Under the pieces are notes generated by a model. The model was given only the letters and a program-made list of their open reading frames with translations. It did not search any database and was not told the origin of the DNA. Shown here one piece after another: positions 10,601-18,289 of a stretch of 64,000 nt of DNA (within the stretch, counting starts at the first letter, position 1; each line of letters starts with the position of its first letter). The stretch is from Planctomycetaceae bacterium (GTDB taxonomy: Bacteria; Planctomycetota; Planctomycetia; Pirellulales; Lacipirellulaceae): NCBI GenBank assembly GCA_002702655.1, contig PABB01000042.1, forward strand, positions 248,001-312,000, read 5' to 3'. The position numbers and the translations under genes are program-made.

Positions 10601-10782
10601 TGCACGTCGGCCAGGGCCAACACGATCGCCGCCAGCACCAGCGACCGCAGCGCCAGCGCCATCCACCGTCGCCACTTGCCCAGCCCGGCCAAGCTGCGAT
10701 AACCCCACCACCACAGCAGCGGAATCAGCGCCAGCAGCGCCAGATACCCGGGGCTGTCGAAGGCAAGGGAGTGGTTGAACAT
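7663..10782 (-). CDS. large double-VWA membrane protein with glutamine amidotransferase-like domain
   Basis: A 1039-residue membrane protein. Two N-terminal helices (PGYLALLALIPLLWWWG and ALRSLVLAAIVLALA) lead into a VWA domain whose MIDAS motif is DQSLSIP near residue 76, with VLVTDGNQN. A class I glutamine-amidotransferase-like segment follows (RGRILLIEN, MMGGAETFGAGGW). A second VWA-type stretch has HMIIISDGDAS. A late helix (WPWIIVAGSVLFWSDVFV) and a charged, Pro-rich cytoplasmic tail end the protein. The VWA plus DUF1355-like architecture is common in planctomycete MoxR clusters. It heads the cluster, upstream of the secreted protein, moxR and DUF58 genes. Confidence 0.88.
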   Translation of the reverse strand: MFNHSLAFDSPGYLALLALIPLLWWWGYRSLAGLGKWRRWMALALRSLVLAAIVLALADVQYQRKNDQMTVVYLLDQSLSIPAETRAAMMEVVKQSITEHRNADRGDRYAVIVFGRDAEVEIPLVETELALHNRVESLLDPEYTDVGTAIQRAKAIFPHDAARRIVLVTDGNQNLGNAYREARAAADSGVSIDVVPVYLQARTEVSVEKIDLPAGVQQGQPFEMRVVVNNDAPEGSGANVAGTLRIIRKSGDDEQIVAEDQITVPPGKRVFSIPGELDQTGFYTYEARFSPATPTDDGMAQNNTATAFTHIRGRGRILLIENFDTPGEFDYLVDRLRTEELEVEVRTTADLFSSLVELQAYDCIILGNVPRSSGSDADNVANFSDAQIEMLTRNTSELGCGLVMMGGAETFGAGGWSNTELEKAMPVDFQIKSAKVSPVGALALIMHGGEMPKGNYWMKRIAAESIKVLGSRDYCGLVQWSGTDQWLWGRGSGGIVQVGPFRQRMLSMIDRMTIGDMPDFDGSMKMAAAAFAKLGTNVAVKHMIIISDGDASAPKAATINSLKQQGVRVSTVAVGSHGRWGSKTMQDIANATGGKYYVVKSASALPKIYQREARRIARPLVYEPKPPVSPQITAPNHEIIRGLDVDALPPISGFVLTDVKQNPLVEVILRSPIPVDEKTSTVLAAWNYGAGKTVALTTDAGRRWADTWTAWDGYDKLFSQIVRWAMRPVGDTGNYTVATNVGDGRTEIIITAMDEAGEFLNNQAMTASVLTPGDATGAGAQTLPVTVEQVAPGRYVGSFASEDAGSYMVVVNPGAEKSPIISGVNISYSAEYRAAETNVPLLKSLAELPAGEGPEGVYVEEGLAAVAESDAADGADAAVLDPFRDDLPRAVSNQSIWPWIIVAGSVLFWSDVFVRRVQVNLEWLPPLLARGRDWVLRRERAAPVPETMSRLRSRKQQVTSEIEGRKAAARFSLEEAEARGDADLPPVDSGAASGKPQPKPTAPPTAPAADAPQPESYTERLLKAKKKVWDDRDENPRNK

Positions 10783-10789
10783 GGGGGCG

Positions 10790-10912
10790 TGGTGACCGGT
10801 TACCGGTTACCGGTGACCGGTGATCGGTGTGTTATGGTTGTAAGCCGGGGACAGCGGCCCCGGTTTGTCCCCCTCCCCCTGGCGGGGAGGGGTTAGGGGA
10901 GGGGGGATGCGG
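10790..10912. repeat. GGTTACC tract plus CCCCTCCCC/GGGGAGGGG palindromes
   Basis: Upstream of the large VWA gene there is first a tract of overlapping ACCGGTTACCGGTGACCGG words. Nested inverted repeats follow: CCCCTCCCCCTGGCGGGGAGGGG, inside outer arms CCCCGG and GGCCCCGGGG. Both units are dispersed repeat types. Any promoter for the VWA operon would have to lie in or beyond them; I could not single one out. Confidence 0.6.
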
Positions 10913-11070
10913 CCCCGGGGAAACCTCTGCGTTCCGACGCGACGGTCTGCTGCTTCCCTTCAGGCAAAAGAGCTGTTCCAGCGGTAGAACCTGATTGTGA
11001 CGCGGGGGCCGGGCGAAAAGCAAGCGCAAGGCCGTTTGGCGCCAAGCGGCCCTCCCCGATTCCGTCGATG

Positions 11071-11589
11071 TTATCCGATTGGCGCTCGTTCTTCGCGCTG
11101 CGCGAGTTGCTGGTCCTCCCAGGCGGCGATCTTGTCGTGCTCCCACTCGTCGCCGCGCGGGGCGGTTGGATTCTCGTGGCGTCCCGCATGGCGCCAGACG
11201 GCGACGCTGGTGATCACTCCCAGGGCCGCGAAGACCGAGACGCAAAGCTGGAAACCCGCCAGCACCGACGCCAGAAACTGGTCGTCGCCAGCATTTTCCC
11301 CGCCGGCGACCAGCCGCGAGACCGCCGGAATAGCGGACGACTGCAGCCACAGCAGCGTAACCAGCATGCCGGCAAACGCCCCCACCGCGAGCCCGACCGC
11401 CGCGGCCAGCACGAGCCCCCGCGGCCGCAGCAGCGTCGCGCCGGCGGCGCTGCACACGAGGGTCCCGAACAGCACACACCACACGACGCTGGGCGCGCGG
11501 GCCAATGCCAACGCCGCGCAGATGACCGTCGTCGCCGCGAGCAAGTCGCGGAGCGAGAAGCGCCAACTGGTCGGGAGAGCGGAGTTCAC
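11071..11589 (-). CDS. small multi-helix membrane protein with RDLL motif
   Basis: A 172-residue membrane protein of unknown function. After a short polar start it has the motif RFSLRDLLAATTVICAALAL, then three more hydrophobic stretches (VVWCVLFGTLVCSAAGATLL, LVLAAAVGLAVGAFAGMLVTLL and GFQLCVSVFAALGVITSVAVW). The C-terminal tail is hydrophilic and Gln/Glu-rich. The neighbouring downstream-strand gene starts with the same RF-[ST]-[IL]-RDLL pattern, a motif seen in many short planctomycete membrane proteins. The role is unknown. Confidence 0.7.
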   Translation of the reverse strand: MNSALPTSWRFSLRDLLAATTVICAALALARAPSVVWCVLFGTLVCSAAGATLLRPRGLVLAAAVGLAVGAFAGMLVTLLWLQSSAIPAVSRLVAGGENAGDDQFLASVLAGFQLCVSVFAALGVITSVAVWRHAGRHENPTAPRGDEWEHDKIAAWEDQQLAQREERAPIG

Positions 11590-11673
11590 AATGGAAAAGC
11601 CTGTCCGCGGGGCCGCCGGCGACCTGGCTAGGTCGCGGCTCAGCCGTGTTTGTTGATGGGCGTTAAATTGGCG

Positions 11674-12090
11674 TCAATGCGGCGAACCACGATTCTCGAC
11701 GAACTGCCGACGTCGCGCGATCAACAGGCCGGCCACGAATCCTGTAAACCCGCTCATCTGAAGGATGGATTTCATGTAGGTCCAGGTGGCGGTCAACTGG
11801 TCGGCGGGTTGGGCCGTCTTCATATCCCACTGCAGAAGAGCGTCGTATAACGACGACGGCGTCACGTGAATGGCAATTTGCCCAATGACAAACCCAATCG
11901 TTGCGGCGAGGGCGGCGGTGACCGAGGCAACTTTGATGCGAAGTCGCCGCGAGAACAGCCATGCATAGAACGCCACGAACGCTTCTGACCAGACGACGAC
12001 CACAACAGTCTTGAAGGGCAGCTGAACAATCGCAACGCTCACTGCGAACAGCGCCATTATCAACAGAAGATCGCGGATCGTGAAACGCAT
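11674..12090 (-). CDS. small membrane protein with N-terminal RDLL motif
   Basis: A 138-residue protein that begins directly with MRFTIRDLLLIMALFAVSVA, so the start is well fixed. Three further hydrophobic segments follow (VVVVVWSEAFVAFYAWLF, VASVTAALAATIGFVIGQIA and MSGFTGFVAGLLIARR). The tail is basic. It shares the start motif with the neighbour at 11071-11589 but little else is obviously conserved, so the two are at most distant paralogues. It is A/T-richer than most genes here. No function can be assigned. Confidence 0.7.
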   Translation of the reverse strand: MRFTIRDLLLIMALFAVSVAIVQLPFKTVVVVVWSEAFVAFYAWLFSRRLRIKVASVTAALAATIGFVIGQIAIHVTPSSLYDALLQWDMKTAQPADQLTATWTYMKSILQMSGFTGFVAGLLIARRRQFVENRGSPH

Positions 12091-12132
12091 TGGCCCGACA
12101 CTAGCATTGGCGACTTACGAATCCGGACTAAT

Positions 12133-13275
12133 TCACCGCGTCAGAAACTCGCGCATCGCCGCCAGAATCCGCTCGGCCGCCTTGCCGTCGCCGTAGGGGT
12201 TGGCGATGCCGGTCATCTTTGCATACGCGGCTTCGTCGGTCAGCAACTCGCGGGCGGCGGCAGTGATCGTCGCCGCGTTGGCGCCGACCAGGCGGACCGC
12301 GCCGGCGGCCACGCCCTCGGGCCGCTCGGTCGTGTCGCGCATCACCAGCACGGGCACGCCCAGGGTGGGGGCCTCCTCCTGCACGCCGCCCGAGTCGGTC
12401 AGAATCAGCCGGCTGCCCGCCGCCAGGGCGATGAACTGCGAGTACGGCAGCGGCGCGATCAGCCGCACGTTGTCCAGCGCGCCGAGCCGCTGGTGCACGA
12501 CGTCCTTCACCCGCGGGTTGAGATGCACCGGGTAGATCCACAACGCATCGCTGAACTCGCCAGCCAGCTCGGCCAGCGCCGTGCAGATCTCGTCAAAGCC
12601 CCGGCCGATGTTCTCGCGGCGATGACCGGTGATCAGCATGAGCGGCCGGTTGCCAAAGCCGGGGCCGACCAACTCCGCCAGTTCCGAGTGCAGCGCCGCT
12701 TGCACCGCCGCTTGACGTTGTCGGTCCAGCTCCAACTGCAGGGCGTCGATGACCGTGTTGCCGGTCAGCGGCGCCTGCTGCGGGGCGATGCCCTCGGCCA
12801 ACAGCGCGTCGCGGGCAGCCGTCGTGGGGGCGAAGTGCAGATCGGCGATGCGGCTGACCAGCCGGCGGTTCGCTTCCTCGGGAAAGGGCGAGCGGAGATT
12901 GCCCGTCCGCAGCCCCGCCTCGACATGCCCCACCGGCACGCCGCGGTAGAACGCCGCCAGCGCCGCGCACAACACGGTGGTCGTATCGCCCTGGGCGAGC
13001 ACGAAGTCGGGTTCCCACTTCCCCAGCGCCGCGTCGATCCGCTCGATCAGCCGCGCCGACAGCCCGGCCAGCGTTTGGTTGGGCTGCATCGTGTCGAGCG
13101 AATCGTCCACCGCGATCCCAAACAGGTCGATCACCTGCTGGATCATCTCGCGGTGCTGGCCGGTGTTGATCACCACCGGCTCGAAGTCGTCGGCAGCCCG
13201 CAGCGCGGCGGCGACGGGCGCCATCTTGACGGCCTCGGGGCGGGTTCCCATGAAAACGGCAACGCGATGCGGCAT
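12133..13275 (-). CDS. wecB: UDP-N-acetylglucosamine 2-epimerase (non-hydrolysing)
   Basis: Cytoplasmic enzyme converting UDP-GlcNAc to UDP-ManNAc for surface polysaccharide synthesis. At 380 residues it has the family's normal length. The diagnostic segments are all present: MGTRPEAVKMAPV at the start, TGQHREMI, QGDTTTVLCAAL, HVEAGLRT, FPEEANRRL, TGHRREN in the second domain, and DSGGVQEEAPTLGVPVLVMRDTTERPEG near the C-terminus, ending in the NPYGDGKAAERI helix. Its start abuts a divergent intergenic region shared with a glycosyltransferase gene. No ManNAc dehydrogenase (wecC) lies next to it. Confidence 0.95.
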   Translation of the reverse strand: MPHRVAVFMGTRPEAVKMAPVAAALRAADDFEPVVINTGQHREMIQQVIDLFGIAVDDSLDTMQPNQTLAGLSARLIERIDAALGKWEPDFVLAQGDTTTVLCAALAAFYRGVPVGHVEAGLRTGNLRSPFPEEANRRLVSRIADLHFAPTTAARDALLAEGIAPQQAPLTGNTVIDALQLELDRQRQAAVQAALHSELAELVGPGFGNRPLMLITGHRRENIGRGFDEICTALAELAGEFSDALWIYPVHLNPRVKDVVHQRLGALDNVRLIAPLPYSQFIALAAGSRLILTDSGGVQEEAPTLGVPVLVMRDTTERPEGVAAGAVRLVGANAATITAAARELLTDEAAYAKMTGIANPYGDGKAAERILAAMREFLTR

Positions 13276-13584
13276 TTTTCAGTGTGGGGCAAGCAGAAAG
13301 GGCGAGTTGGCGGATGGGCGCGCCGGCGGGCGCGATTCCGAAACTGCTATCATGCCTCGCCGCCCGCGATCTCACAAACCTGCACCGCCCCAGCCGGACG
13401 GCCACGCCGTCCGGGACGGCGCCGCGGTGCGTGCTTGCCGCGATTTCCCGGACGGGGCGGCCGTCCGGCTCGGGGAGCGATCCCAGTGCTGGCGGCGGGG
13501 TCGGCGTTGTCGCATTTCGCGGCGCCTGCTAGCCTTGCGGCCCGTTCTCCTCGCCCCGGCACCGCTAGCCCCGCCGTTGTCCGC
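13276..13584. promoter_or_regulatory. divergent intergenic region with inverted repeat
   Basis: This gap must hold the promoters of the epimerase gene (minus) and the family 9 glycosyltransferase gene (plus). The most visible structure is a perfect 12-base inverted repeat, AGCCGGACGGCC at 13392-13403 and its complement at 13459-13470. An inner palindrome CCGGACGGC-CAC-GCCGTCCGG lies by the left arm. I saw no convincing -35/-10 pair. Confidence 0.4.
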
Positions 13585-14655
13585 ATGAGTTCTCCCGCCC
13601 CGCCCGTTACCCGCGTGCTCGGTCCGCGTCCGCGGATCTTGATTGTCCGACTGTCCGCCCTGGGCGACGTGGTGCATGGCTTGCCCGTGGCGTGTGCGCT
13701 GCGCGACGCCTTTGGTGACGCGGAAATCGGCTGGGTCGTCGAGGGCCGCAACGCCGAGCTGCTCGCGGGGCACCCGGCGATCGATCACGTGATTGGCGTG
13801 CAGCGGCGGTGGCTGAAGTCCGCCCGGGCGGTGCTCGACCTGCGCCGACGGCTGCGCGCGCTGCAGTTTGAGATTGCCGTCGACCTGCAATGTTTGACCA
13901 AAAGCGCCGTGGTGGCGTACCTCAGCGGCGCCCGGCGGCGATTGGGCGTGGCGGGCCGCGATGGCCGCGAGCTGAGCAAGCTGTTTCACAATGAACTGAC
14001 CCCCGTGCGGGCCAACCATGTGGTGGACCACTATCTGGGGATCCTCGCCCCGCTGGGGATCACCCAGCCGCGGGTGCGGTTCGACCTGCCGGAGACGCAG
14101 GACGACGGCGCCTTTGCCGAGCGACTGATTGCCGCGGAGGAGTTGCCGCGGCGCGGGTACGCGGTGCTCAACCCGGGCGCCGGCTGGCCCTCGAAGCTGT
14201 GGCCGGCCGAGCGGTACGGCCAACTTGCCCAGCGGCTCCGCGAGGAGCACGGCTTGGTGAGCCTGGCCGTGTGGGGCCCGGCGAGCGAACGACTGCTGGC
14301 CGAGCAGATCGTCGCCGCCTCGGGCGGCGCGGCTCGACTGGCCCCGGCGACCACGGTGATGCAATTGGCCGCGGTCACGCGGCGGGCGCGGCTGTTCGTG
14401 GGCTCCGACACGGGGCCAATGCACCTGTCGGTGGCGGTCGACACGCCCACCGTCAGTCTGCACGGCGCCAGCCGCGCCGAGTGGTGCGGCGCGTACGGGG
14501 CCGCCAATGCCCGCGTGCAGGCGTACTACCAGGCCGGCCCGGCGCGGCAGCGGCGGTCGGCTGACAACGCCGCGATGCGGGCTATCAGCGTCGACGACGT
14601 GGCCGACGCCTGCGGCGGCGTGCTCGCGCGAACCGCCCAGGCGGCCAGCGCATAA
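13585..14655 (+). CDS. glycosyltransferase family 9 (heptosyltransferase-like)
   Basis: A 356-residue GT-B enzyme of the ADP-heptose:LPS heptosyltransferase type, acting on lipopolysaccharide core at the cytoplasmic face. The N-terminus has the family hallmark RILIVRLSALGDVVHGLPVA, followed by IGWVVEGRN. The C-terminal nucleotide-sugar half has NPGAGWPSKLWPAERYGQL, and later FVGSDTGPMHLSVAVDTPTVSLHG, the conserved sugar-nucleotide motif. The ATG at 13585 begins a short Pro/Arg-rich lead. It diverges from the epimerase gene, and both suit surface-glycan synthesis. The exact donor sugar cannot be told. Confidence 0.9.
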   Translation: MSSPAPPVTRVLGPRPRILIVRLSALGDVVHGLPVACALRDAFGDAEIGWVVEGRNAELLAGHPAIDHVIGVQRRWLKSARAVLDLRRRLRALQFEIAVDLQCLTKSAVVAYLSGARRRLGVAGRDGRELSKLFHNELTPVRANHVVDHYLGILAPLGITQPRVRFDLPETQDDGAFAERLIAAEELPRRGYAVLNPGAGWPSKLWPAERYGQLAQRLREEHGLVSLAVWGPASERLLAEQIVAASGGAARLAPATTVMQLAAVTRRARLFVGSDTGPMHLSVAVDTPTVSLHGASRAEWCGAYGAANARVQAYYQAGPARQRRSADNAAMRAISVDDVADACGGVLARTAQAASA

Positions 14656-14708
14656 GTCACCGGTTGGCTGACGGGAGAAGCCGTCCGCAGGAAGCAATCG
14701 CGCAACAG

Positions 14709-14738
14709 CATGCCCTCGGCTGCGTCGCCGAGGGCATG
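14709..14738. terminator. hairpin between convergent genes
   Basis: A perfect 12-base stem (CATGCCCTCGGC / GCCGAGGGCATG) with a 6-base loop stands between the plus-strand glycosyltransferase and the minus-strand hemerythrin gene. It lacks a T-run on either side, so it may act as a bidirectional stabiliser or factor-assisted terminator rather than a classical intrinsic one. Confidence 0.5.
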
Positions 14739-14829
14739 GCACGCCGCTTCGCAAATGAGCGGATCGGTCGAGGAGGCTCCCGCGGCTCGGGGGCAGGCGC
14801 GGCCGGTGCGGCCGCACAGCCGCGAGCGC

Positions 14830-15276
14830 TCAGTCCTTCGTGCCGATGTCCTGCGAGAACGCTTCCTGGAGCAGGGCGTTTTCTTCGGACTCGTGCCGGC
14901 TGATCTGCTTGGCGAAGTTGTTGAAATCGCTTTGCACACGGACCCACCAGGCGGCGGATTCGACGCCGGAGTGGATCAAGATGCGTAGCTTCTCGATCTG
15001 CTCCTGCAGGTCTTCGTGCTCGGCTTCCAATGCACTGGCTTTGGTCGCCAGCAGCGGGGACTGCTGGACGGCTTCCTTCATGTAGCCGCCTTCCTCTTCG
15101 CGGCGGAAATGCGCTTCGCACAGCTCCGAGAGCTGGGTGACTAGCTTCTCCAGCCGCAGCTTGCTCCGCTCGTCGTTGGCGAATTCGGTGCGAATATCGC
15201 TGAGCAGACCGGCAAGTTCGCGATGGTCGGCATGGACGGCGTCGGCGTACTGGCGAGTTGGGACGTCATGCGCCAT
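14830..15276 (-). CDS. hemerythrin HHE domain protein
   Basis: A 148-residue cytoplasmic four-helix protein with the pattern of a hemerythrin/HHE cation-binding domain. It shows HADHRELAGLLSDI in helix 1, a Cys-Glu-Ala-His step followed by FRREEEGGYM in helix 2, EHEDLQEQIEKL in helix 3 and ISRHESEENALLQEAF in helix 4. The regularly placed His and Glu residues are right for a di-iron site. The start is supported by an AGGAG ribosome-binding site just upstream. Family roles include oxygen or nitric-oxide sensing and iron handling; which one applies is unknown. Confidence 0.85.
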   Translation of the reverse strand: MAHDVPTRQYADAVHADHRELAGLLSDIRTEFANDERSKLRLEKLVTQLSELCEAHFRREEEGGYMKEAVQQSPLLATKASALEAEHEDLQEQIEKLRILIHSGVESAAWWVRVQSDFNNFAKQISRHESEENALLQEAFSQDIGTKD

Positions 15277-15768
15277 GCTAAAAACTCCTGTGACACGGCA
15301 AGGATCGATCAGTAGGCGGCGGGGCCGCGAGGGCGAACAGCAGGGAACGCAACCGGTGTGCCAACCGCGGTATGTGCCCCCTTGCCGCGGGAATTCGCGA
15401 GAGAGCTGGTTTCTGGCTACCATCGGCTGGGCGGCGGCATGCGCGACACCGTCGATGTGCGTGTGCGATGCCGCACACTTGCCCGCTTTGCCACAGAGTG
15501 CGGCAGGGGGCGTCGGGCCGATGCGGCAGACGTCGCGGTTCGAATCTCCCGGGGCAATCGCCGCCACCGGGCGATTACGCTGCTTGGCCCGCCGTTTGCA
15601 TTGGCACGAATCGTCGCTGTGCTCGGAGCGCCGAGCTGAACTTGCCGCGACTTCTGCTTTCGTTACCGCTGCTGCCGAGAACCCGTGGTTTGCCATTGCC
15701 GCGTTCATGGCATCGCGTGAGCCGTCTCCCGCTCCCCTGCCAGCACCACCCGTGCTAGATTGATACCC
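15277..15768. other. 492-base divergent intergenic region
   Basis: The gap between the hemerythrin gene and the response-regulator gene. Short open frames here have no signal, motif or ribosome-binding site that I trust. One TGGCACG word at about 15601 resembles half of a sigma-54 promoter, but its downstream partner does not fit the GG-N10-GC rule. I see no repeat or RNA. Confidence 0.4.
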
Positions 15769-17130
15769 ATGTCCGAAACGCTGACACCGACTGTAGAACT
15801 GTTGCTGGTCGACGACGACGACGAACTGCGTCGCGGCATGGTCCGCTACTTCGGCGAACTGGGGTATCGCGTCAGCGACGCCGAGGCGGGCGAGGCCGCC
15901 CTGCCGCTGCTGCGCGACCGCGATTTCCAGCTGGCCGTGCTCGACATGGCCATGCCGGGCATGTCGGGCATCGCCCTGCTGGAGAAGCTCAAGCAGGAGA
16001 GCCCCGACACCGAAGCGGTCATGCTGACCGGCGAGGGCACGATCGAAACCGCCGTGGAGGCGATGAAGCTGGGCGCCAGCGACTTCCTCACCAAACCCGT
16101 GCGGATGAAGCAACTGGATGCCGTGCTGCGAAAGGCGCTGGAAACGCGCAAACTGCGGCGGGAAAACCAGCAACTGCGCACGCTGATCAGCCGCCAGCAA
16201 GCCGATCACCAGATGATCGGCGACTCGGCCGCCATGAAGTCGGTGTTTCGCTTGATCGACCGCGCCGGCCCCAGCGACAAACCGATCCTGATTCAGGGCG
16301 AGAGCGGTACGGGCAAGGAATTGGTCGCCCGGGCGTTGCACCAGGCCAGCCCGCGGGCCGACAAGCCGCTGGTCGTGATCAACTGCGCTGCGCTGCCCGA
16401 GCCGCTGCTGGAAAGCGAGCTGTTTGGGCACGAAAAGGGCTCGTTCACGGGCGCCAGCGCCGCCAAGCCGGGTCTGTTCGAGGTCGCCGACGGCGGCACG
16501 CTGTTCATCGACGAAATCGGCGAGTTGGCCCCCGCCCTGCAGCCGAAATTGCTGCGGGTGCTGGAGGACGGCTCGCTGCGGCGCGTGGGTTCGCTCAAGG
16601 AACGCCGCGTCGACGTGCGGGTGATCGCCGCTACCAATCGCGATCTGGCTCATGAGGTCGAGGAACACCGCTTCCGCAGCGACCTGTACTACCGCATCAA
16701 TATCATGACGATCGATCTGCCGCCGCTGCGCAAGCGGAGCGACGATGTGATGCTGATCGCCGATCATCTGCGGGGCCCCGGGTGGCAATTCGAGCAACCC
16801 GCGATCGACGCGATTCGACGCTACCACTGGCCTGGCAATGTGCGGCAGTTGATCAATGCGATCGAGCGGATGAAGATCCTGTCCGATGACGAGGTGCTGA
16901 AACGCGAGAATCTGCCCGCGGAGGTGCTCGCCGCCGAGCACGACCCGCAAGCGGCCATGATGGATCCCGAGGCGGACCTGGCGGCGATCACGCGGGCCCA
17001 CGTGGTGCAGACGCTCACCCGCGAGCACGGCAACAAACTGCGGGCGGCACGGTCGTTGGGCATCAGTCGGCGCAGCCTGTATCGCCTGTTGGAGAAGTAC
17101 GACATCAAGAAGGACGAGATCGTGGAGTAG
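15769..17130 (+). CDS. sigma-54-dependent response regulator (NtrC family)
   Basis: A 453-residue transcription activator with three domains. The receiver domain (1-120) has the acidic pocket VDDDDELR and the phospho-acceptor in [10 protein letters not shown]. The AAA+ domain (about 145-380) has Walker [19 protein letters not shown] in place of GAFTGA, and Walker [12 protein letters not shown]. The C-terminal Fis-type helix-turn-helix has [26 protein letters not shown] start at the ATG after a TTG of the longer frame. No histidine kinase is encoded beside it, so it is an orphan regulator. The Ser in GSFTGA sits in the loop that contacts sigma-54; some family members tolerate this change. Confidence 0.92.
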   Translation: MSETLTPTVELLLVDDDDELRRGMVRYFGELGYRVSDAEAGEAALPLLRDRDFQLAVLDMAMPGMSGIALLEKLKQESPDTEAVMLTGEGTIETAVEAMKLGASDFLTKPVRMKQLDAVLRKALETRKLRRENQQLRTLISRQQADHQMIGDSAAMKSVFRLIDRAGPSDKPILIQGESGTGKELVARALHQASPRADKPLVVINCAALPEPLLESELFGHEKGSFTGASAAKPGLFEVADGGTLFIDEIGELAPALQPKLLRVLEDGSLRRVGSLKERRVDVRVIAATNRDLAHEVEEHRFRSDLYYRINIMTIDLPPLRKRSDDVMLIADHLRGPGWQFEQPAIDAIRRYHWPGNVRQLINAIERMKILSDDEVLKRENLPAEVLAAEHDPQAAMMDPEADLAAITRAHVVQTLTREHGNKLRAARSLGISRRSLYRLLEKYDIKKDEIVE

Positions 17131-17293
17131 CCGCGGCTGCCCTGCCCGCTCGCCTGCGTCTCGTCTCGACGCGGTTTTTTTGCCGCAATGCCATCCCGTC
17201 GCAGCGTGGCGTTCGCGCCGTCAATCGCGTATCATCTCAGATGACGCACTCGCGTTTTCGCTCCCCCCTGTCCGGCTGGAAGGAACGTCCGGG

Positions 17294-18289
17294 ATGAACT
17301 CAATCGCGCTGCCTCTCTTTGGGGTGAATGGCTGGCAGATCATGTGGGGCGTGGCGGCAGTTGTCGCCGTACTGATTCTGCTTGTCCTGGCCATGCTGCT
17401 GTTCAACGTGTTGGGCCTGTGGATCAGGGCCTACACCTCCAACGCCCGCGTCAGCCCGTTCGATTTGATCGGCATGCGGCTGCGGCAAGTCAATGCGGCG
17501 ACGATCGTTGACGCCAAGATCATGGCCATGCAGGCCGGCGTGGGAACCGATCCCGAAACCGGCATCACCACCCGCCGGCTGGAGGCCCATTACCTGGCCG
17601 GCGGCGACGTGCCGCGGGTGATCGACGCGATCATCGCTGCGCATCGGGCCGACATCGACTTGGATTTCGACCGGGCGGCCGCGATCGACCTGGCCGGCCG
17701 CGACGTGCTCGATGCCGTGCGCACGAGCGTCTACCCCAAAGTCATCGATTGCCCCGACCCCGACAAATCGCCCAAAACGACGCTCTCGGCCGTGGCGAAA
17801 AACGGCGTGGAGTTGAAGATTCGCGCCCGCGTGACGGTGCGGACCAACCTGCAGCAGCTCATCGGCGGCGCCACGGAAGAGACGGTCATCGCCCGGGTGG
17901 GCGAGGGCATCATCACCGCCATTGGCTCCGCGGCCGATCACTTGGAGGTCATGGAGAACCCCGATCGAATTTCCAAAGCGGTGCTCGCGCGGGGGCTCGA
18001 CGCTCACACCGCGTTCGAGATTGTGTCGATCGACATCGCCGATATTGACATTGGCGAGAACATCGGCGCTCGGCTGCAAGCCGATCAGGCTGAGGCCGAC
18101 ACCCGCAAGGCCCGCGCCCTTGCCGAACAACGCCGCGCCAACGCGATCGCTCGCGAGCAGGAGATGAAGGCCGCCGTGGCGGGCAACCGTGCCGCCGTGT
18201 TCGCCGCCCAGGCCGAGGTGCCCAAGGCGATGGCCGAAGCGTTTCGCCAGGGCCGACTGGAAACGCTGGCCGCGAACGGCTCGTCCTAG
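17294..18289 (+). CDS. floA: flotillin-like protein FloA (SPFH family)
   Basis: A 331-residue membrane scaffold protein, the same length as Bacillus FloA, which organises functional membrane microdomains. An N-terminal hydrophobic hairpin ([22 protein letters not shown]) is followed by the family block [17 protein letters not shown], the SPFH region with [21 protein letters not shown], and a C-terminal coiled-coil tail rich in Ala, Glu and Arg ([28 protein letters not shown] in two parts). The start follows GGAAGGAA at a good distance. Its stop overlaps by four bases the stop of the convergent sulfatase gene, so the two transcripts must read into each other. Confidence 0.93.
   Translation: MNSIALPLFGVNGWQIMWGVAAVVAVLILLVLAMLLFNVLGLWIRAYTSNARVSPFDLIGMRLRQVNAATIVDAKIMAMQAGVGTDPETGITTRRLEAHYLAGGDVPRVIDAIIAAHRADIDLDFDRAAAIDLAGRDVLDAVRTSVYPKVIDCPDPDKSPKTTLSAVAKNGVELKIRARVTVRTNLQQLIGGATEETVIARVGEGIITAIGSAADHLEVMENPDRISKAVLARGLDAHTAFEIVSIDIADIDIGENIGARLQADQAEADTRKARALAEQRRANAIAREQEMKAAVAGNRAAVFAAQAEVPKAMAEAFRQGRLETLAANGSS

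Noticed and set aside
7985-10714. 909-codon open frame on the minus strand, in another frame of the large VWA gene
   Set aside because: The translation is Arg/Gly/Pro-rich without motifs. It is a high-GC shadow of the VWA gene.
12493-13584. Long plus-strand frame continuous with the family 9 glycosyltransferase
   Set aside because: Its first 360 codons are the antisense of the epimerase gene. The conserved protein starts at the ATG at 13585.
15595-15620. Possible sigma-54 promoter (TGGCACG) upstream of the response regulator
   Set aside because: The downstream element does not fit the required GG-N10-GC spacing.
15277-17028. Minus-strand frame continuous with the hemerythrin gene
   Set aside because: It is antisense to the response-regulator gene. 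The hemerythrin start at 15276 has its own ribosome-binding site.
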